From: Monosporascus cannonballus
Taxonomy: Eukaryota > Ascomycota > Sordariomycetes > Xylariales
Length of the DNA stretch: 64,000 nt
Assembly (NCBI GenBank): GCA_004154925.1
Contig: QJNS01000097.1
Span: forward strand, 186,001 to 250,000
Direction: 5' to 3'
In this document: piece after piece, positions 35,474-49,885 of the stretch
How positions within the stretch are numbered: the stretch's first letter is position 1
How the letters are laid out: each line of letters begins with the position of its first letter
Position numbers and translations under genes: made by a program
The notes under the pieces: generated by a model
What the model was told of the DNA's origin: nothing
The model's input: only the letters and a program-made list of their open reading frames with translations
Databases searched by the model: none

Positions 35474-38043
35474 TTAGGTCTTAGTCGCCTCGCTCTCACC
35501 TGCTACATGTTCGACCGTAGCCTCGACCTTCTCTGTCATCAGGTCCTTAACCCCCTTCAGGAGGGCCACGGCGATGATGGCAAGAACGACGAAAGGCACG
35601 ACGCTCGCCCAAGCCAGGCGGTACGCGCGCGCGTACTCGGACCTGCTCGCGGCGAGCGCGGCCTCCCATGCGGCCGGGGTCAGGCCGGGAACGTCTCCAC
35701 CGCCGCCGCCAGCCGAACCGAGCGCCTCGAGCAGCAGCGGGACGCCGGACTCGGGCAGCCCCACGCCGACGGCCGCGGCGCCGACGGCGTCTGCGTAGCC
35801 GCGCCCGAGCCGCCCGCCGATGATGGCGTTGAGCACGGCCGACCCGAAGGCGCCGCCGACGGCGCGCGCTGAGAACGCGAGGCCTGTCGCTGTCGATAGG
35901 TAGGCATGCGGCGCCGTGAACTGCGCGCAGGCTACTAGCAGTGTCAGGGGCCCCGACTGCCCGATCCCCGCCAGCACGTTGAGCCCGACCTGTGCCGCGT
36001 CCCAGGAGGGCTGGAGGTTCGCGTAACAGATGCTCCTTCAGTAACAAAAGGGAGACGTGTGAGCCAAGACATAATACCCCTCTCTAAGAAAATAAAGGGA
36101 TAGAGTTGTAGAACGGTCAATGTAGGTAGATAAGTAAGGAGGGCCCGGGTAACGGGCTTGGGAAGGGAGAGGGCAGCGAGATATAATGGGATTTTGATTG
36201 ATTTCAACTTACACCACGAGGAAGACCGTAAAGGTCACCAGCAAGGGCGCCTGCAGGTCCTTGTACCGCGTCGCGTACCATGTGACGGGCGCCGAGGAGC
36301 ACAGCACAACGAGCTGGTAGCTGAGCTGGCGCACGGAGATGCGCCAGGCGTCGTCGGGTTCGAAACCCAGGTTCAGCACGATCTGCGGCACGACGGCGTT
36401 GACGGCGCTGTAGAAGATCCAGCCCTCGACCGCGAACGCCGAGACGGCGTACGCGAAGTTGGCGTTGCGCCGGAAGAAGACGTGCGCGACGAGGCCGTCC
36501 CGGCGGCCTTTCCATTCTGCGGGTGGGGGAAAGGGGAGGAAACCAGGTTAGCCAATGTAAACCATTCCTCGCGAAATGAAGCACATGTCCCGAACGCCGT
36601 ACCTACCGTATAGAGCGAACATGATCAGCAGCCCCAGGCCCAGGGCCAGCGGCACCGCGACGTGCGGGTCGGCCCAGGCATGGGCACCGCCAGCCCAGTC
36701 CAGCGCGAGGAGCATCAGGGTCGCGCTGCCGACGAACAGGAAGGACCCGACGGGATCGCAGGCCCAGACGCATTCCCTCAGCGACATCCTTGGTCGCCCC
36801 GTGTTCTTCGGCGGCGGCGGCCAGTAGAAACAGAGGAGCCCGAGGGCGGTGATACCGTGGAAGGCCGCCTGCATCCAGAATATGTAGCGCCACCCGCCCG
36901 CGCTGATGTTGGTGACGGCACCAGCACCGATGCTACCGATTCTGCATTGAACCTAGTTAAAATTCCCACCGCATGTACACGCGATGGACCTGATAATGTA
37001 TATTCCGAGGCGAGCAACCGCGGACGCGGGAACGGAAAGAGAGGTCCAAAAGAAACGGAAAGGGGGCCCAGGTACGGGAAAAGGGGGGGGAGGGACTCAC
37101 AGTCCACCGACGGCACCCCCCGCGAACGCGAACCCGTTAGCGAGGGCGCGGAACTTGAGGGGCAGGATCTCAGACGGGATGGCCTGCACGACGGAGATGG
37201 TCGCGAGAGTGGTCCCCACGAGCAAGCCGCCGGCGATGAGCACGCTCATGCTGGCCGCCGTAGCGCAGACGACGGCGCCGGCGAGCGCGACGAGCGGCGG
37301 CCCGGTGGCGAGTGCCTTGCGGTCGAGCACGTCGGAGAGGCGGCCGACGACGGGCGCCAGCGCCGCCTGCACCAGCACTTTACAACAGACGCCCAGAGTC
37401 ATTCATTCATTCATTCATCGGCCCCTCTCTAATCAATTAATAAAATAGGGGGGTAGTCTGGGAGCCCTAGAGTCCCTGAAGTTTCCCCCATTTGGGAAAT
37501 CTGTGTTTCTGAACTATCTAAGAAGTAAGGGAGGGGGGGGGGGGTGGAATAAACAATTTCGGAAATCCGCTTACGGGGTCCCTGGATCACCCAGCCGCTT
37601 AGCACCGCGTCGCCCAGGTCCCGCGCGATGAAGGCGATGACGGAGCCCGCGGCCACCACGACGAAGACCTGAGACATGATGCTGTTGGTATTTTCAAGTT
37701 TGGCATGTCAGTCAGTCCCTGAACAGACCGTGAGGATGGAAGGAAGGGACGATGTGGTGGCGAGCATGAACACTCACGCGAAGCAGCTGATGAACACGAC
37801 CAGCTGGTTTTACGGCTGTTAGCTAGTTGGCTGGTTGGTTGACTTGAGGCGTGTATGGCCCCGTGATGATAGGAATAGATGCTGGCGTACCCATGATCGC
37901 CAGCTCAGGTGGACGTGGTAGGCATCCTGAACGGCTTCCTCCTCGATCGGGAGGGCGGAAGTCTCCTTCTGCTTTCGAGCGGGCTCGTGCTCCGCCTCAC
38001 CGACACCTACATCGCCGCCTAGCTCCACAGTGTCTTTCGTCAT
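35474..38043 (-). CDS. MFS transporter, TRI12-like efflux pump family
   Basis: Seven exons, 38043-37891, 37803-37778, 37681-37575, 37377-37101, 36941-36607, 36516-36213 and 36032-35474, give 586 residues with consistent phases. Exon 2 is only 26 nt. The protein has an acidic cytoplasmic leader, AYHVHLSWRSW, and then about 14 membrane segments. The MFS motif after helix 2 reads GRLSDVLDRKAL, followed by IPSEILPLKFRALANG, GSIGAGAVTN, GWRYIFW, and C-terminal GFE..WRIS and ARAVGGAFGSAV. This pattern fits the fungal TRI12/siderophore-type proton-driven family named for a trichothecene pump. The family is broad, so substrate is unknown and no toxin cluster is adjacent. The exon 4 acceptor (aaag) is weak. 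A (CATT)n run at about 37400-37417 sits in intron 3. Confidence 0.88.
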
Positions 38044-41000
38044 ATCTGGTTCCGGGCGCTTGAGCCGCTGCTGCTGGTAATTCCGAGGTCGGACGCCCCT
38101 CGAGATGCTCCGCCGGTTCTCTCTGCATTAAACCCTGATCTATCTAGGTGACATCAACGCTCCTCGATTAAACGGTAAACAGTAAATGGCAATAGCTGAA
38201 ATGGATCTCAGGCATGGGCTTGCCCACCTAGAAGTAATCATTCAGACCGGCTTGCCTGTTCGGGCGTGTCCCTGTGTCATAGCTGCAGCCCCGCATACAA
38301 CTCGAAGTCTGGAGTCCGGCAGTTGGTGAGGACATCCTTGTCGCTCCAAAACCGGAAGGGTGGAGAGAGAGCGATGCCCATCAAGGGGAATCTGTTTTGC
38401 TGATTGGATGGAGCTCGCACCTAAACTATGTGCTTAATCATCTGTGAGCTGACTTACTGGATGCTGTATAAACCCGAGGGGAGCAATCCGCGCTTCCTAA
38501 AGATGCTATATTACGTCAGTTGACATATAGAACATATTTCATGATGCAACTATGCAGGAAGTCTGCAGAGCGATATCCATTGATCCCATGTCTATTTCCT
38601 CAGCCGAGTTTACCTGAAATACGGAGCTTACTGCGCACTCAATTCGGTAATGGCGAAGGTACACTTCTTGAAGTCATTCTGCAAAGCCTTTGGTTCGGAA
38701 TTTTGGGGCGCAAAGAAGGTAGTAAGTCAGACTGGTTAATTGGCGTTGCCACTCTAAAATTTATCCCGAGAGCCATTATTTGGGTATGCACTTGACTATG
38801 GCCGAGTTTATCTAACTAGAGACTATGGACCAGTATTGGCTTGTATATTTGCGTGAATCAAGTGGTTCCGGAGAAGCACACTAGGCAAGCACACCAAGAA
38901 TAAACTGGTTTCCAGCTCGTAATTGATTGTTTCCAGCCCGATAAGAGCCGCCTGGTAAAGATCTTCCCGGCAGTCCCTAAGGTCGGTACCGACAGTACGG
39001 TGAGCAAGCAGGAGAAATTATATACGGAGTGGATCATAATGCTCGAACGGTCGATTATGGGCAACGAAGAAAATTCCAACCACGAGGAGTACTCTACGGG
39101 CATAAAGGTGGATCACCCGCGCTTAAGAGTAGCTAAGAGTATGGGCCACAACAGGTCTATTGAGAAATCTAGGAGCAGCTACGAAGGTGCGCGGGAGTAG
39201 CTAGCTATATATTCGGGAGCCATGGGATCGGCATAAGCCCGATCTCAATACTGGGGCCCTTGGCCCGTAACTCTTTTGCTTAACTAGTACGCCATAATTG
39301 CTAAGGTTATTTGCAGCTGGATGGAGTTCGGAATTGTAACTGTAACTTCTACGCTTATGCCAGCTGTACTATAATGTGCTTCGACGTTCTTATACTACAA
39401 AGCTCTGATCTCTGTTGGTATTAGGCGGCGAAAATTTTCTTAAAGGGCTCCTTTTGCTCTTACCGTAAAGGTAACAAGTACTGTTGCAATATAATAAAGA
39501 TAAAACCAGTAATTATAAATCCGTACGCTATATTGGGCCTTACGGGATATGTACCTAACCGATAGTAAGCCGCTACTTCCCACCAACGTTATCCCCGGCT
39601 CCATAAAGTACGCCCCTAAAAAAGATCTGGAGGGCGGCGGAGCGCGACGAATTACGTCGATAGGTTCGAGAACGTAGAAGTCCGGTTTAGAAATTTCGAC
39701 CCTTGGGGTTTTACGGCCCCGGCAAGCCCACGATCAAATTCGGTAATGCTAAGGGGTACCCGAATCTCGGAAATCTTCTGAATTTCGATACCGTTCTTAC
39801 CTAGCCCGAAGTTTGCTTACGAATGGTAGCCTTCGTTATCGACTCCGATCCCGAGGAGTTCGGTAAAGTCGTGAACGAGACCGTTGAAGCTTTGCGCCTT
39901 ACGTCCAACGTGGAAACGGTCCGGAAGTTTCGTACTGCCCTGAACCTGAACCGCGAGATAATAAGGAACTCAGTTGATAGAGCTGGGGCACAGCCCATAT
40001 CTGATTAGGGGTGAGCGTCATACTGGTTGGTGAGGAGCACTGGGATAAAAGGGGTTACTAGTCCCCCCTGGGCGTATGCAGTTAGGGGTAGATGGGACAG
40101 TGTTTTGGTCAATAAAGTCGGGGAGCTGCGAGATGAATGGTGTACGGACATCTGTTATTAGCTTGAGGATATAGGATACGTACAGCTAATTCCACGAGAC
40201 AGTTATCACCGCAACCGGTGTATTAAAGTGTAATAATGCCTGACCTGGCATCCTACCTAGGGTATGCTAAATGCACACCCTTTCAGGTTAAGGGCGAGAC
40301 CGACATCCGCTACCCATGTCTTTGCCTGTAATAGCTACGATCCTTCTTGCCTGTCCAAGGAACCCTCAGTACGCTCGACAAGTCACAGGCCCACGGCACA
40401 CTGTATCGCCAAAACTTCCTGGTAAAAGAAGGTGTGCCATTCCAAGTCGCATTGATGACCTTGCTGTCGCGCGGAACGGGATCATATCAGGTGCTGCTCT
40501 GAAGTCAATACTTGCTCGGAGACGCCTAGTAAAAGAAATCCAGAGAAGCAAGTATTTGGGGTGAGGAGACACAGGGACCTCTATAAATGCTGGCCGCCTC
40601 TAGGATGGCATCGGAGCCATAATGTTAGGGATTCTTCTTGCCGCCCCTTTAGGGACTCCATTTCCCTTTTGGCTTCGCGTGTTTCGAGAAGTGGAGGAGC
40701 CGTAGTTGTAGGATTGGTAGGAGCTAGTATGGCTGATGACCGGGCATGACACGTACAATATCAAGGGAAATGGGGAAGCATTAAAAAGTAAACCTGATGC
40801 CCCTGAATAGCGTTTCATACTAGTTTGCATTTTATACTGCGTGATAAAGGGTAACAATGCTATTGCCTCATGCCCGTACCCCTCGTTCGTTCCCGTTATC
40901 CTTGAATCTCATATCTCTTGGCCCTTAGACATCACGTGGGCAATGGCTTCTTATGGTGGATGGAGTGACTTTTACCATTGGTCCCCTTAGTTTTTAATCG

Positions 41001-42393
41001 TGGGTAAGGAATCTGAAGGGCTGAAACAAGATTTCAAGGCCAAGGGTACCGGCTTTGCATTTGCCATTTACTGGCGATGATTGCCACGCCTAGATGCCAC
41101 GGATTCAGGGGAAGAAGATCGCCCGAGCAGAGTGGACATATCTCGAGCTTGATGACGTGCAACAAGCCATTGAGTAACTCGGTTCGCTTTAACGATCTTG
41201 GAAAGGAGTTTAGGGAACCGGAACAGACTATGGAAATATGAGGCAATTGCGGTGGCAAGGAACGAGCAGTAAGCAGCCTTGGAGACCTCAAAGGGCAAAC
41301 CGAGGCACAGGAACTCGGGGAACAAGCATACCACAGACCCACAAAGGGCTCTGACGAAATAAACGAGATTTGGGACGAAATAAGTCTTAGGGTTGAAGAC
41401 CGAGATCGATATCCCGGACGTCCGACTCGGTCCGAGAAAGCCAGGGGCGAACGAGAATTTGCTGAAAGCAGAGACCACGACCGAAGTTCCGAATTACTAG
41501 ATTAGCTAGAACGCTATGGCTATGTCGTTGGGAAGTTACCTGATGGCTTCATCTAAACAGCTTCTCCCTGGGCTATCACCTCGCTGAGCACCCACACTGC
41601 CCCACATTTGGGACGCATCCAATGAGTAGTCAACGCTAAAATTAGGGCGGAACCCCTTAGTGCTCGATCCCACTCTATCGGACCCCAACCGTGCACCCCG
41701 TTTTCGTGCAGATCAGTTAGTGTCACGGACATAACGACTCCTCTTATGGTCACCAACCGCATGATGCACGTTTTAGTGGAGTGAATCGCCGTCGTGCCAC
41801 CAAACCCCGAGCAGCGACGAGAAGAACGTTCAGGGGACGTATGGTACTTTGCGATGGCTTTCATAGTACCGAAGCAAGAGCATAATAGCGATACCGCAGT
41901 GCGCTCCCATGATTGCTGGTTGCGTTAAGGTCACGCTGAAGATAGAAGGGGAACAGAAGGGGGACCCAAAGTGCTTCGCGCGAGTTGGCAATCTGCTCAT
42001 GACAAGTTGTAGATGTTATGGGCATCCTACAGTTCGATGACAATACAATGAGAAGAGGCCACCGAAGAACATGGGGGCGAAGGCAGGAGGATCGGGACGT
42101 CTCGCTAAGAGAAGCTGTCGAACATGACCCTTTCCTTGCTTCCGCGGGGCAGTGTGGAGTGATTATTAGCAAACAGGTTCCCGTGGGGGTGTCAGGCTGT
42201 GATTGTTAGATGCCGTTAATAGAGAATCCGCTTCAACCATTTATCTGACGTGGGCGGTGTAAGGGAGTAGCTTAGGGGTAGTGCCCACTCCCTGGAATTA
42301 AGCGGGCGAAAATCGGCAAGCACGGGTCGTAAGATAGGTTACGCCATTAGTTGCGTACGATCGTGTTGGTAGTCTTCAGCAGTACTGTGTTCG
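38044..42393. other. Gene-free stretch before the transposon block
   Basis: 4.3 kb with only short frames. The 39450-40010 part is richer in TA and CG steps and contains a 61-codon plus-strand frame (39823-40008, FRTALNLNREIIRNSV). It may be an old, partly RIPed repeat fragment, but I cannot name it. Mirror frames at 40320-40570 and 41030-41480 are on both strands with no domain. This DNA immediately precedes the element A target site. Confidence 0.5.
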
Positions 42394-42398
42394 CCTTC

Positions 42399-42604
42399 TG
42401 TCAGGGAAAATGGTAAAGTACGGAGTGAGAGGCAGAAGAAGCAGCCCAGCAGGTGGTTCATAATATGGGTAGAGAATAGATGACCATTAATGCCTGCCCT
42501 TTTCTAATTATTCGGGGGCGAAGCCCCCCTATATATACACAAACTGGAGCCATACTAGTGGGTTGCTGGGCCCCGGAAAAGGGGCCGCACCTTGGTGCCT
42601 GATA
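42399..42604 (-). repeat. Left LTR of element A
   Basis: 206 bp, same length as the right copy, differing almost only by transitions. Starts TGTCAGGG, ends TGATA (original TGACA altered C-to-T). It carries two strong hairpins: GGGGGC-gaa-GCCCCC at 42514-42528 and GGCCCC-ggaaaa-GGGGCC at 42569-42586, with a TATA-like ctatatataca between them. This copy is less mutated than the right one in its first 110 bp. Confidence 0.95.
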
Positions 42605-42657
42605 AAGTTACCCCTCCTACCGTATTTCTGTCCTTAGGAGCACTATTAGAGGCCTGC

Positions 42658-42672
42658 GGGGGGGGGGGGGGG
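42658..42672. repeat. Run of 15 G
   Basis: A poly(G) tract inside the short left internal fragment of element A, between its LTR and element B. On the minus strand it is poly(C). Its purity is surprising in a repeat otherwise drained of G and C. Confidence 0.9.
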
Positions 42673-42705
42673 AAGGAAGGTAACCAGTAATTCGTAATAA
42701 CTTTT

Positions 42706-42911
42706 TGTAAGATAATGGATAGCTGTGAGCTGGGTGAGGTGATCTCCGACCAGTCGTAAAGCAGATTCCAAGAAATAAGTGTATTAGGTTACTTCCATCT
42801 GGCGTTTCCCACTAGCTACCAGATGGTGGATTTATATTAATAAGTGGGTCGGTAACTGATCGGTAATTGGTTAATTACCAACCTTATTTTTATAAGGGCT
42901 ATATTTTTATA
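42706..42911 (-). repeat. Left LTR of element B
   Basis: 206 bp from tgtaagataatgg to ctatatttttata. Differences from the right copy are almost all C/T or G/A, in both directions, as expected when RIP hits each copy separately. The last bases show CACA changed to TATA. Confidence 0.93.
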
Positions 42912-45900
42912 ATTATTTCCTTTATTTAAGCTATTAATTTTTAATAATATTATTATTAATTTGATATAATGCATTTCGTAAATCTGATTATATATATTTG
43001 CCGATAATTTATTGTTATATTATATTATAAATAATTTCCGTAATAATTAATACGTATTATATTACGTAATTGATTATATTTTGCTTAATTTCTTATTAGA
43101 ATTTATTTTTAATCTTACCTTATTTCCTTTTTTTTCTTTTCGCGTCCATATTTTTATTCCTTTTATATACGCGTTTTGTTCGGTTTCCCGTTTTTCTTTA
43201 TTTTTATTTTGCTTTTTCCGTTTATTTTGCATATTATTTCCGTTCGCCATATTTTTTTTTATAATGAATTCCAAAAAATGATATTTTAATATTAAGGAGA
43301 ATTAAGATTTTTTCTAATATTATTTCCTTAATGCCAATTATAAAATAAATATTAATTATATTATGAATAATAATAAGCCGTATTATATTTACGTAATGTA
43401 AAGTTATTTTAATTACCGTATAATTTATATTTAAGTTCCGGATACCTTAAATTATGTTATAATTAATTATTATTATAAGATTTTTTTATGTAATAAATAA
43501 TTATTTTTAATATTATTAATATTATTATTTAATATTTATTTAAAATTTAATTATTTTTAAAAATATTATTCAAATAATTTTTTAATTTGGTACCGATAAT
43601 TAGAAATTAATCGATAAGTTCGAAAAAGTTTATATTTTAAGTACTTAATACGAATATTTCGATATGGTTACGATTAGTTATCGATATAACGTTTTTTATA
43701 AGGCCAAATTCGCTTTTAACATAATTATTATTAAGCAATATTATTTTTTAATATAATTAAAGTTAGTTTCTAATCGTTCGTTATAATTACGGAAATCCAG
43801 TTTTAATATCGTTTTATAAGTTTATAAATTTATATCCTTTTTATAAATATTATGGGGTTTTTATTATTTTGTAATTAATTTCCGATTAAACGTAATTTTA
43901 AGGTATCTTTATAAGTAAAATAATTTTCGAAAGTTATTATGTTATTACGCTTTCCGTTTACGAATATTTTCCGCCCGTTTTTCGACGTTTTAACAAATTT
44001 TTAATATTTATTAAAAATTATAATTAAAAAATAATTTTATCCGGCAAAATTATTACTAAATTTAAATATATTAAATATTTCAAAAATAACTTTTTATTTC
44101 CGATTAATAATAAATCATATTTTAATTATTTAGGCCTTATTTTTCGTAAAAAAATATTTTTAAGCTTTTTCCGGATTTTACGTTTAATAAATTTAATAAA
44201 TATATCTGTTTTTTGCCGTTAAATATTTTCCGATTATTTTCCGATATTTTTGTATTAACTTCCTTAATATATTTATTAAATATTAATTAATATAAAACAT
44301 AATAATTTAATACGAAATTTTATTTTCGAAATAAAAGTTTAATATTTTTTATATCGTTTATAAATTTCTAATCTATATATAATAAAGTAATTATTTGTTA
44401 AAAGTTTAATAATAATTATATAATTAAATAATATTTTAATATTAATATTTTAATTTTATTTAAAATCATTTTTTATAATTTTTATTATTATTAGGCGATT
44501 AATACCCGGTTAAGTTATTATCATTTTGTAATTTTTAAATTATTTTATTTTCTATATACGTATTTAATTTTTTTTCTTAATAATATAATATTTTAAATGC
44601 GTATTTAAAATGTTTTCGGAATTTTTATATATTATATTTGGCGGACCAATTTTTTTATTTAATTAGATATTTATGTTATTTCCGGTTATTTCGATAATAA
44701 ACGATATTTTTTATTTTTTATTTTTTTATTTCTTTATTAAGTCCGGTAATATTATCTGGATATCGCCCGGTTTCTGGTTATATTATGGTTTTAATAAAGA
44801 TATTAAAAATATATTTTATATCCGTTAATATTTGATAAAAAGGATTAATTTGTACGTTTAAAAATTTATTTATTTTTTAATTATAATTTAAATATAAAAA
44901 AATAAAAATTTTTTATTTTTAAATTTAAAGTTTTTGATTAATAAGTTTATTTATTATTTTAATTAAATTCTTATAAATATATAATATTAATTATAATATT
45001 TTTAAACTGTTGTTAGTTTTTTAATATTTATATATTATTTAATATTTAGCTGTTATTTTTTAAAACGTTTTTTAATTTTTTATATTTATTTTTTAAATTT
45101 TTATAAAAATATTTTATTATTTTTAAATAATATTTATATAAGGTTTCGAATAAAAAACGGCCGGTAAACGTATTCCGTATATTATTATTTACGAATTCCG
45201 TATTTCGTAATAATTTTATTTAATTATTTTGATATTTATTAATACAATTACGAAAATAATATTTTAAAACTTAATAAATACGTTCCGTTTATTTATTGGT
45301 TTACGGATAGTAAACGGTTAATATTTGCCGTTTTATTTTTTGTTTTTTTATAATATTCCGCTTAAAATTAATTTATAAATAATTTGTTTTTATCTTTAAT
45401 AATTTTGGTTAACGTATTAAATTTGTATTTAATTTCGTTATAAAATAATTAAGTTAATTCGGTTATAATTAAAGTTTTAACCGTAAAAATAAATAATTTT
45501 AATTTCGTAAAATAATTAATAATTATTAGGATTATGTCGTATTTTAACCCGTTTAAACTTAGGTTTTTGGAAAATTCCGTAATAAAATTTAACAAGATTT
45601 TTTAAAATTTCTTTTTAAATAATAATAATGGTTATAATTATTTATATGGTTTATAGCGTAACTTTATTATATCCTAATAATTCGAATATTATTTAGCATA
45701 TTTTCGGATATTATTTGCCATATTTGTTTAATAAAAAATTTTAATTATTAGTTTTAACGTATGGATATATTTTATATATTTTAATTTTGTAATATTATTA
45801 TATTAATTAATTAATTACTTCTATACAACGTTTTACAATAGGACTACGAATTTATCCCTATAATATAAAAATTTATTTAAATTTTAAAAATATTTTTCTT

Positions 45901-48900
45901 TTATTTCGGCTTAATATTTAATTATCCGTATTAATTTTGTAATATTTAAGTTTTTAATTTTTAATTTTCGAACTTAATCGTAAAATTATTAAAAGGTTTT
46001 TGATTAAAATATTATTTTGTCCTTAAATACCTTTTTTATTAAATAACGTAAAATATATAAATTATAAATAATAATTTTAATTTTAATTTCGTTTTTTTCT
46101 AAATTTTTTGGATTTCGATTATAACATAATTATAATTTATAATTATTATTATTTAATTATTAATTATGTTATTATTATAATTTGCGTTTATATTATTGTT
46201 TATAAAAAATAAATTTAGCAAATATATAGTTTTTTATTTTTAATTTGTTTTCGAAACGTTTTTGTAATCGTATAATAAGAGTTTTTCGTTTTTTTATGCG
46301 GATAATAATTATTTGAATTTTCGTTACTTAACATTTATTTGGGAATTTTATAACGAACGAATTTTATATTACTTTTATATGGCCTTTTACCTTCTTATAA
46401 TATTTTAAATCGCGTTATATATTTATAATTATTTTTCGTACGTTTTTCGGTATATTATTCGTAAATCCGAATTTTTTAAATAATATAAGAATTATATTTT
46501 TATATGTAATTTCTTTTAATATATAATCCGGACGTTTAAATAACTTATTTACCGGATTAATCGTATCCGGTTGGTATTAGATTTCAAAATTAAATTACAT
46601 AAGGCGGTAAATTTATTAAGTTCATTTTCCTTTAAGGTTACGCATTAACGCCTTTATTATGTTTTTTAATGCCATATAATCGATAAATATTAAAAGTTTT
46701 CTTTCCCGTACTTTTAAGGTATTACTGTTAATATTTTATATTTTTTATAATTGTTAATAATTTTTATTATTTTATAACTTATTGCTTTTCGGTTAGATTT
46801 AATTTTTGCAATTAATATATAATTAAGCGTTAATATTTTCCGTATTTTGATAAAAATATTTTTAATATAGTTTTTATTAAGGCGTTTATTTTAATTCTGG
46901 TATTTTTGGTACTATTTTAATATCGGAAAATGGTTGCCGATTAAAAGGTATTTTTTAAATTTCGGAATATTGTTTTAATTTTTTCGGGTTATTGAAATTT
47001 TATTAATTTCTTTTTGCCTTATACTTTTTTTAGAAATTTAATAATAAGTTCGATAATGCGTAAGTAATAAGCGATAAATTCTTTATAAAAATTTGCGAAT
47101 TTTAAAAATATTTAAATATTATAAATTAATTTTAGTTTTGATTATATTTTGATAATATTAACCCGTCGGAGGTTTATTTTTAATTATTAGTATTAATTAT
47201 AAATTTTAGAAACTTTATCTTTTTTTAAACAAATTTATATTTAAATATTTTGCTAAAAAATTAATATTATAATAACTGTTTATAAATTAATTAAAAATAT
47301 TTTGCATATTTTTTATTATCTGAATAAATAATTATATTATTTAAATATATTATATATATATAGTTAATTAATTTAATTAGTCTTATATATGTGTATGTTT
47401 AAAACGTAATTAACGTATTAATAAGGCTAAATAATATAATCGTATATTTAAATTATTCGTATTTTGTTCGGAAAACGAATTTTTATTAATCACTTTTTTT
47501 AAGTTTAATATAATAATAAATATTTTTAAAATTAATTTTCGAAAGTATTTTACTTTATTTTAAGCGATTTATTATTTTTAAGATTAAAGGTAAAAAATAT
47601 TGGTTTTTTATCGTTATCCGATTTAACCTTTTATAATTAACGTATAATCGGAAATTAATTTTTTTAAACATAAATAATATTACTACTTTTACGTCCGTTT
47701 TCGAATAATGTATTTAGCTTATTTTCAGAATTTTTCGAATATATTTTTCGAATATTTTTCTTTAGATTTTCAAAATAAGGTAAATTAGGCCGAATAAAGG
47801 CGTTTTTCCTGGGATTAGATTTATTGCATATTTTGTCCCTAATAATTAAGGTATTTTTTGGTTGTTTTTTCGGAATATATTTGCCGGAAATTTTTTAAGT
47901 ATGTAAGAAAATTGATTAATCCCTGTTTTTATTATTTTCCAAATTCCGGAATATCTAATTTTTCGGTTAGGTTTAATAAATTAACGGTATAAATTTGCGT
48001 ACTAAAAAGCGTTAAATTTGAAATTTTTTATTTATCGACTTCTTATAACGGTTCGTATAATTATTAATATATGATTATATTTAGCAAAATTCTTTATTTA
48101 TTTATTCCGGATTTAAATAATAAGAAATCGGACGTTTTTTAATTAAGGTATATTATAAAATAAATTTACTTAAAATTTCGTTTATTTTTATTATTAATTA
48201 TTATGTTAATAAAAATTTTGTAAGCCTTATAATATTTGGTATATATATTATTAATGCCGATAAAGCCCGGAATATTTATAAAAATTAATTAAAAATTAAA
48301 TTTTTTAATAACCTTTTATTTATAATATTTATTTATGCTTTGGTATCCATATTTATTTATACTGCTATATCTCCCGTATTCTTTTTAATAAATATGTTCC
48401 TTTTAAAAAGCGGTTTTATTTCGACCGTCCTATAGTTATTCGCCAAAATAAATTAAACGTATACGTTTATTCCGGCTTTTTTTTGGGTTTACGTTTAGAA
48501 ATTAATTTAATTTATAGTTATATATTATAACGTTTTATACGGCCTTCTGAAATTAATTTCCGTAGTGGCCAAAATAATAAGGTTTTTGTATTTTCTTTAA
48601 ATTTGTAATTTACGTTTTTTTAATCTGGTTTCCCATAATTATATTATTTAAATAAGCCTTTATAAAAATTAAAAATATGAAATCGTACGAATTTGTTCCG
48701 ATCGGAATTAAATCGGCGATTATTTACCTTCCGAATATAAAAACGTTTATAATCCTTATTATTTTTATACGGCATTTTTAATTTGTTTTAAGGATTTTTT
48801 CCGAAAACGTTAAAATAAAATTGTTTATTTTTATTAATACCTTTAACGAAAAATAATCGGTTTTTTTCACCTTTTTCCAAACGTCCTAATAACGTTTTAC

Positions 48901-49885
48901 TTTATTTATTACGTTATTAATTCGTTTTAACTTAAGATTTTTTCGTAATATAGTATTTCGTAACCTTAATATTAATTTATAAAAATAATTAAAAACAAAA
49001 TATTTATTATCTCGATCGTTTTCCGGGTTAAAAATATTTACAAATTTTATTTTATAAATTAGGAACTTTTATATAACGTAAAAGTTTAACGGCGATTAAT
49101 TAAATTATTATTATAATTTCATAAATTAATCTTTTTATTCCTTATCAAAAAACTAAAATTTACGTAATTTCTCTTAATAAAAATCCATAAATCTTTTATT
49201 TTTAATTTTTTTATAATTAAAATAATTAAATATTACGGGGTATAATTATTATGCATTCGTAATAAAAACGTTTATATAACCTATAACTTATTAAATATAA
49301 ATAAAAATATTTCGCCTTAATTTTTCGACGTAAATGTCCATAATAATTTTTATTTAATTTTTTTAATTAATGTACGTTCGGAAAAGTTCGGATAATTATA
49401 ATGTAATATTTATTTATTGCCTTTAAGCTTTTGCGATAATATCGTAATTAATTTATAAAGTTTTGCTTTTTTAATTTATGCCATTATTTGTTATTCGGCC
49501 AATTATCGGAATAATTCCGAATATTATTTATTTTATTAACGAATAATTTCCAAAATCTAATTATTATTAAGGGGTTTAACTTTTTTTGGTTTAAATTCCG
49601 GAACCCATTCGTTATATTATGCCCGTTTTTTAACCGTTTAATTAACGGTTATTAGGACGTATTCTTATTATATATATAAGGTAATTCGGAATCCCGGGAA
49701 CTATAGTTCTTTATCTGTTAAAATTCCGTTATAAGTTTTTTCGCTTATTTCCATACCGTAATCGATCGTTTATCGGTTAGGTTCCGATCGACAATCTTTT
49801 CGATTAATAACTTAGGTTCGTTTTGCAATCGGCGAGCTTTGCTTCTAGTAATTATCGCGTTACCTTTTATAATAAATGGAAGAAT

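Noticed and set aside
35547..36047. 166-codon Arg-rich minus-strand frame
   Set aside because: Shifted frame of the GC-rich final MFS exon; the repeated Arg runs are a codon-shift artefact.
36662..37432. 256-codon plus-strand frame
   Set aside because: Antisense to MFS exons 4 and 5; charged, repetitive composition without a domain.
12457..38043. A secondary metabolite cluster linking the Zn2Cys6 genes and the TRI12-like pump
   Set aside because: No backbone or tailoring enzyme is present, and conserved housekeeping genes lie between them.
43074..43281. Lys/Asn-rich minus and Phe-rich plus 66-codon frames
   Set aside because: Chance frames in RIPed A+T-rich DNA of element B.
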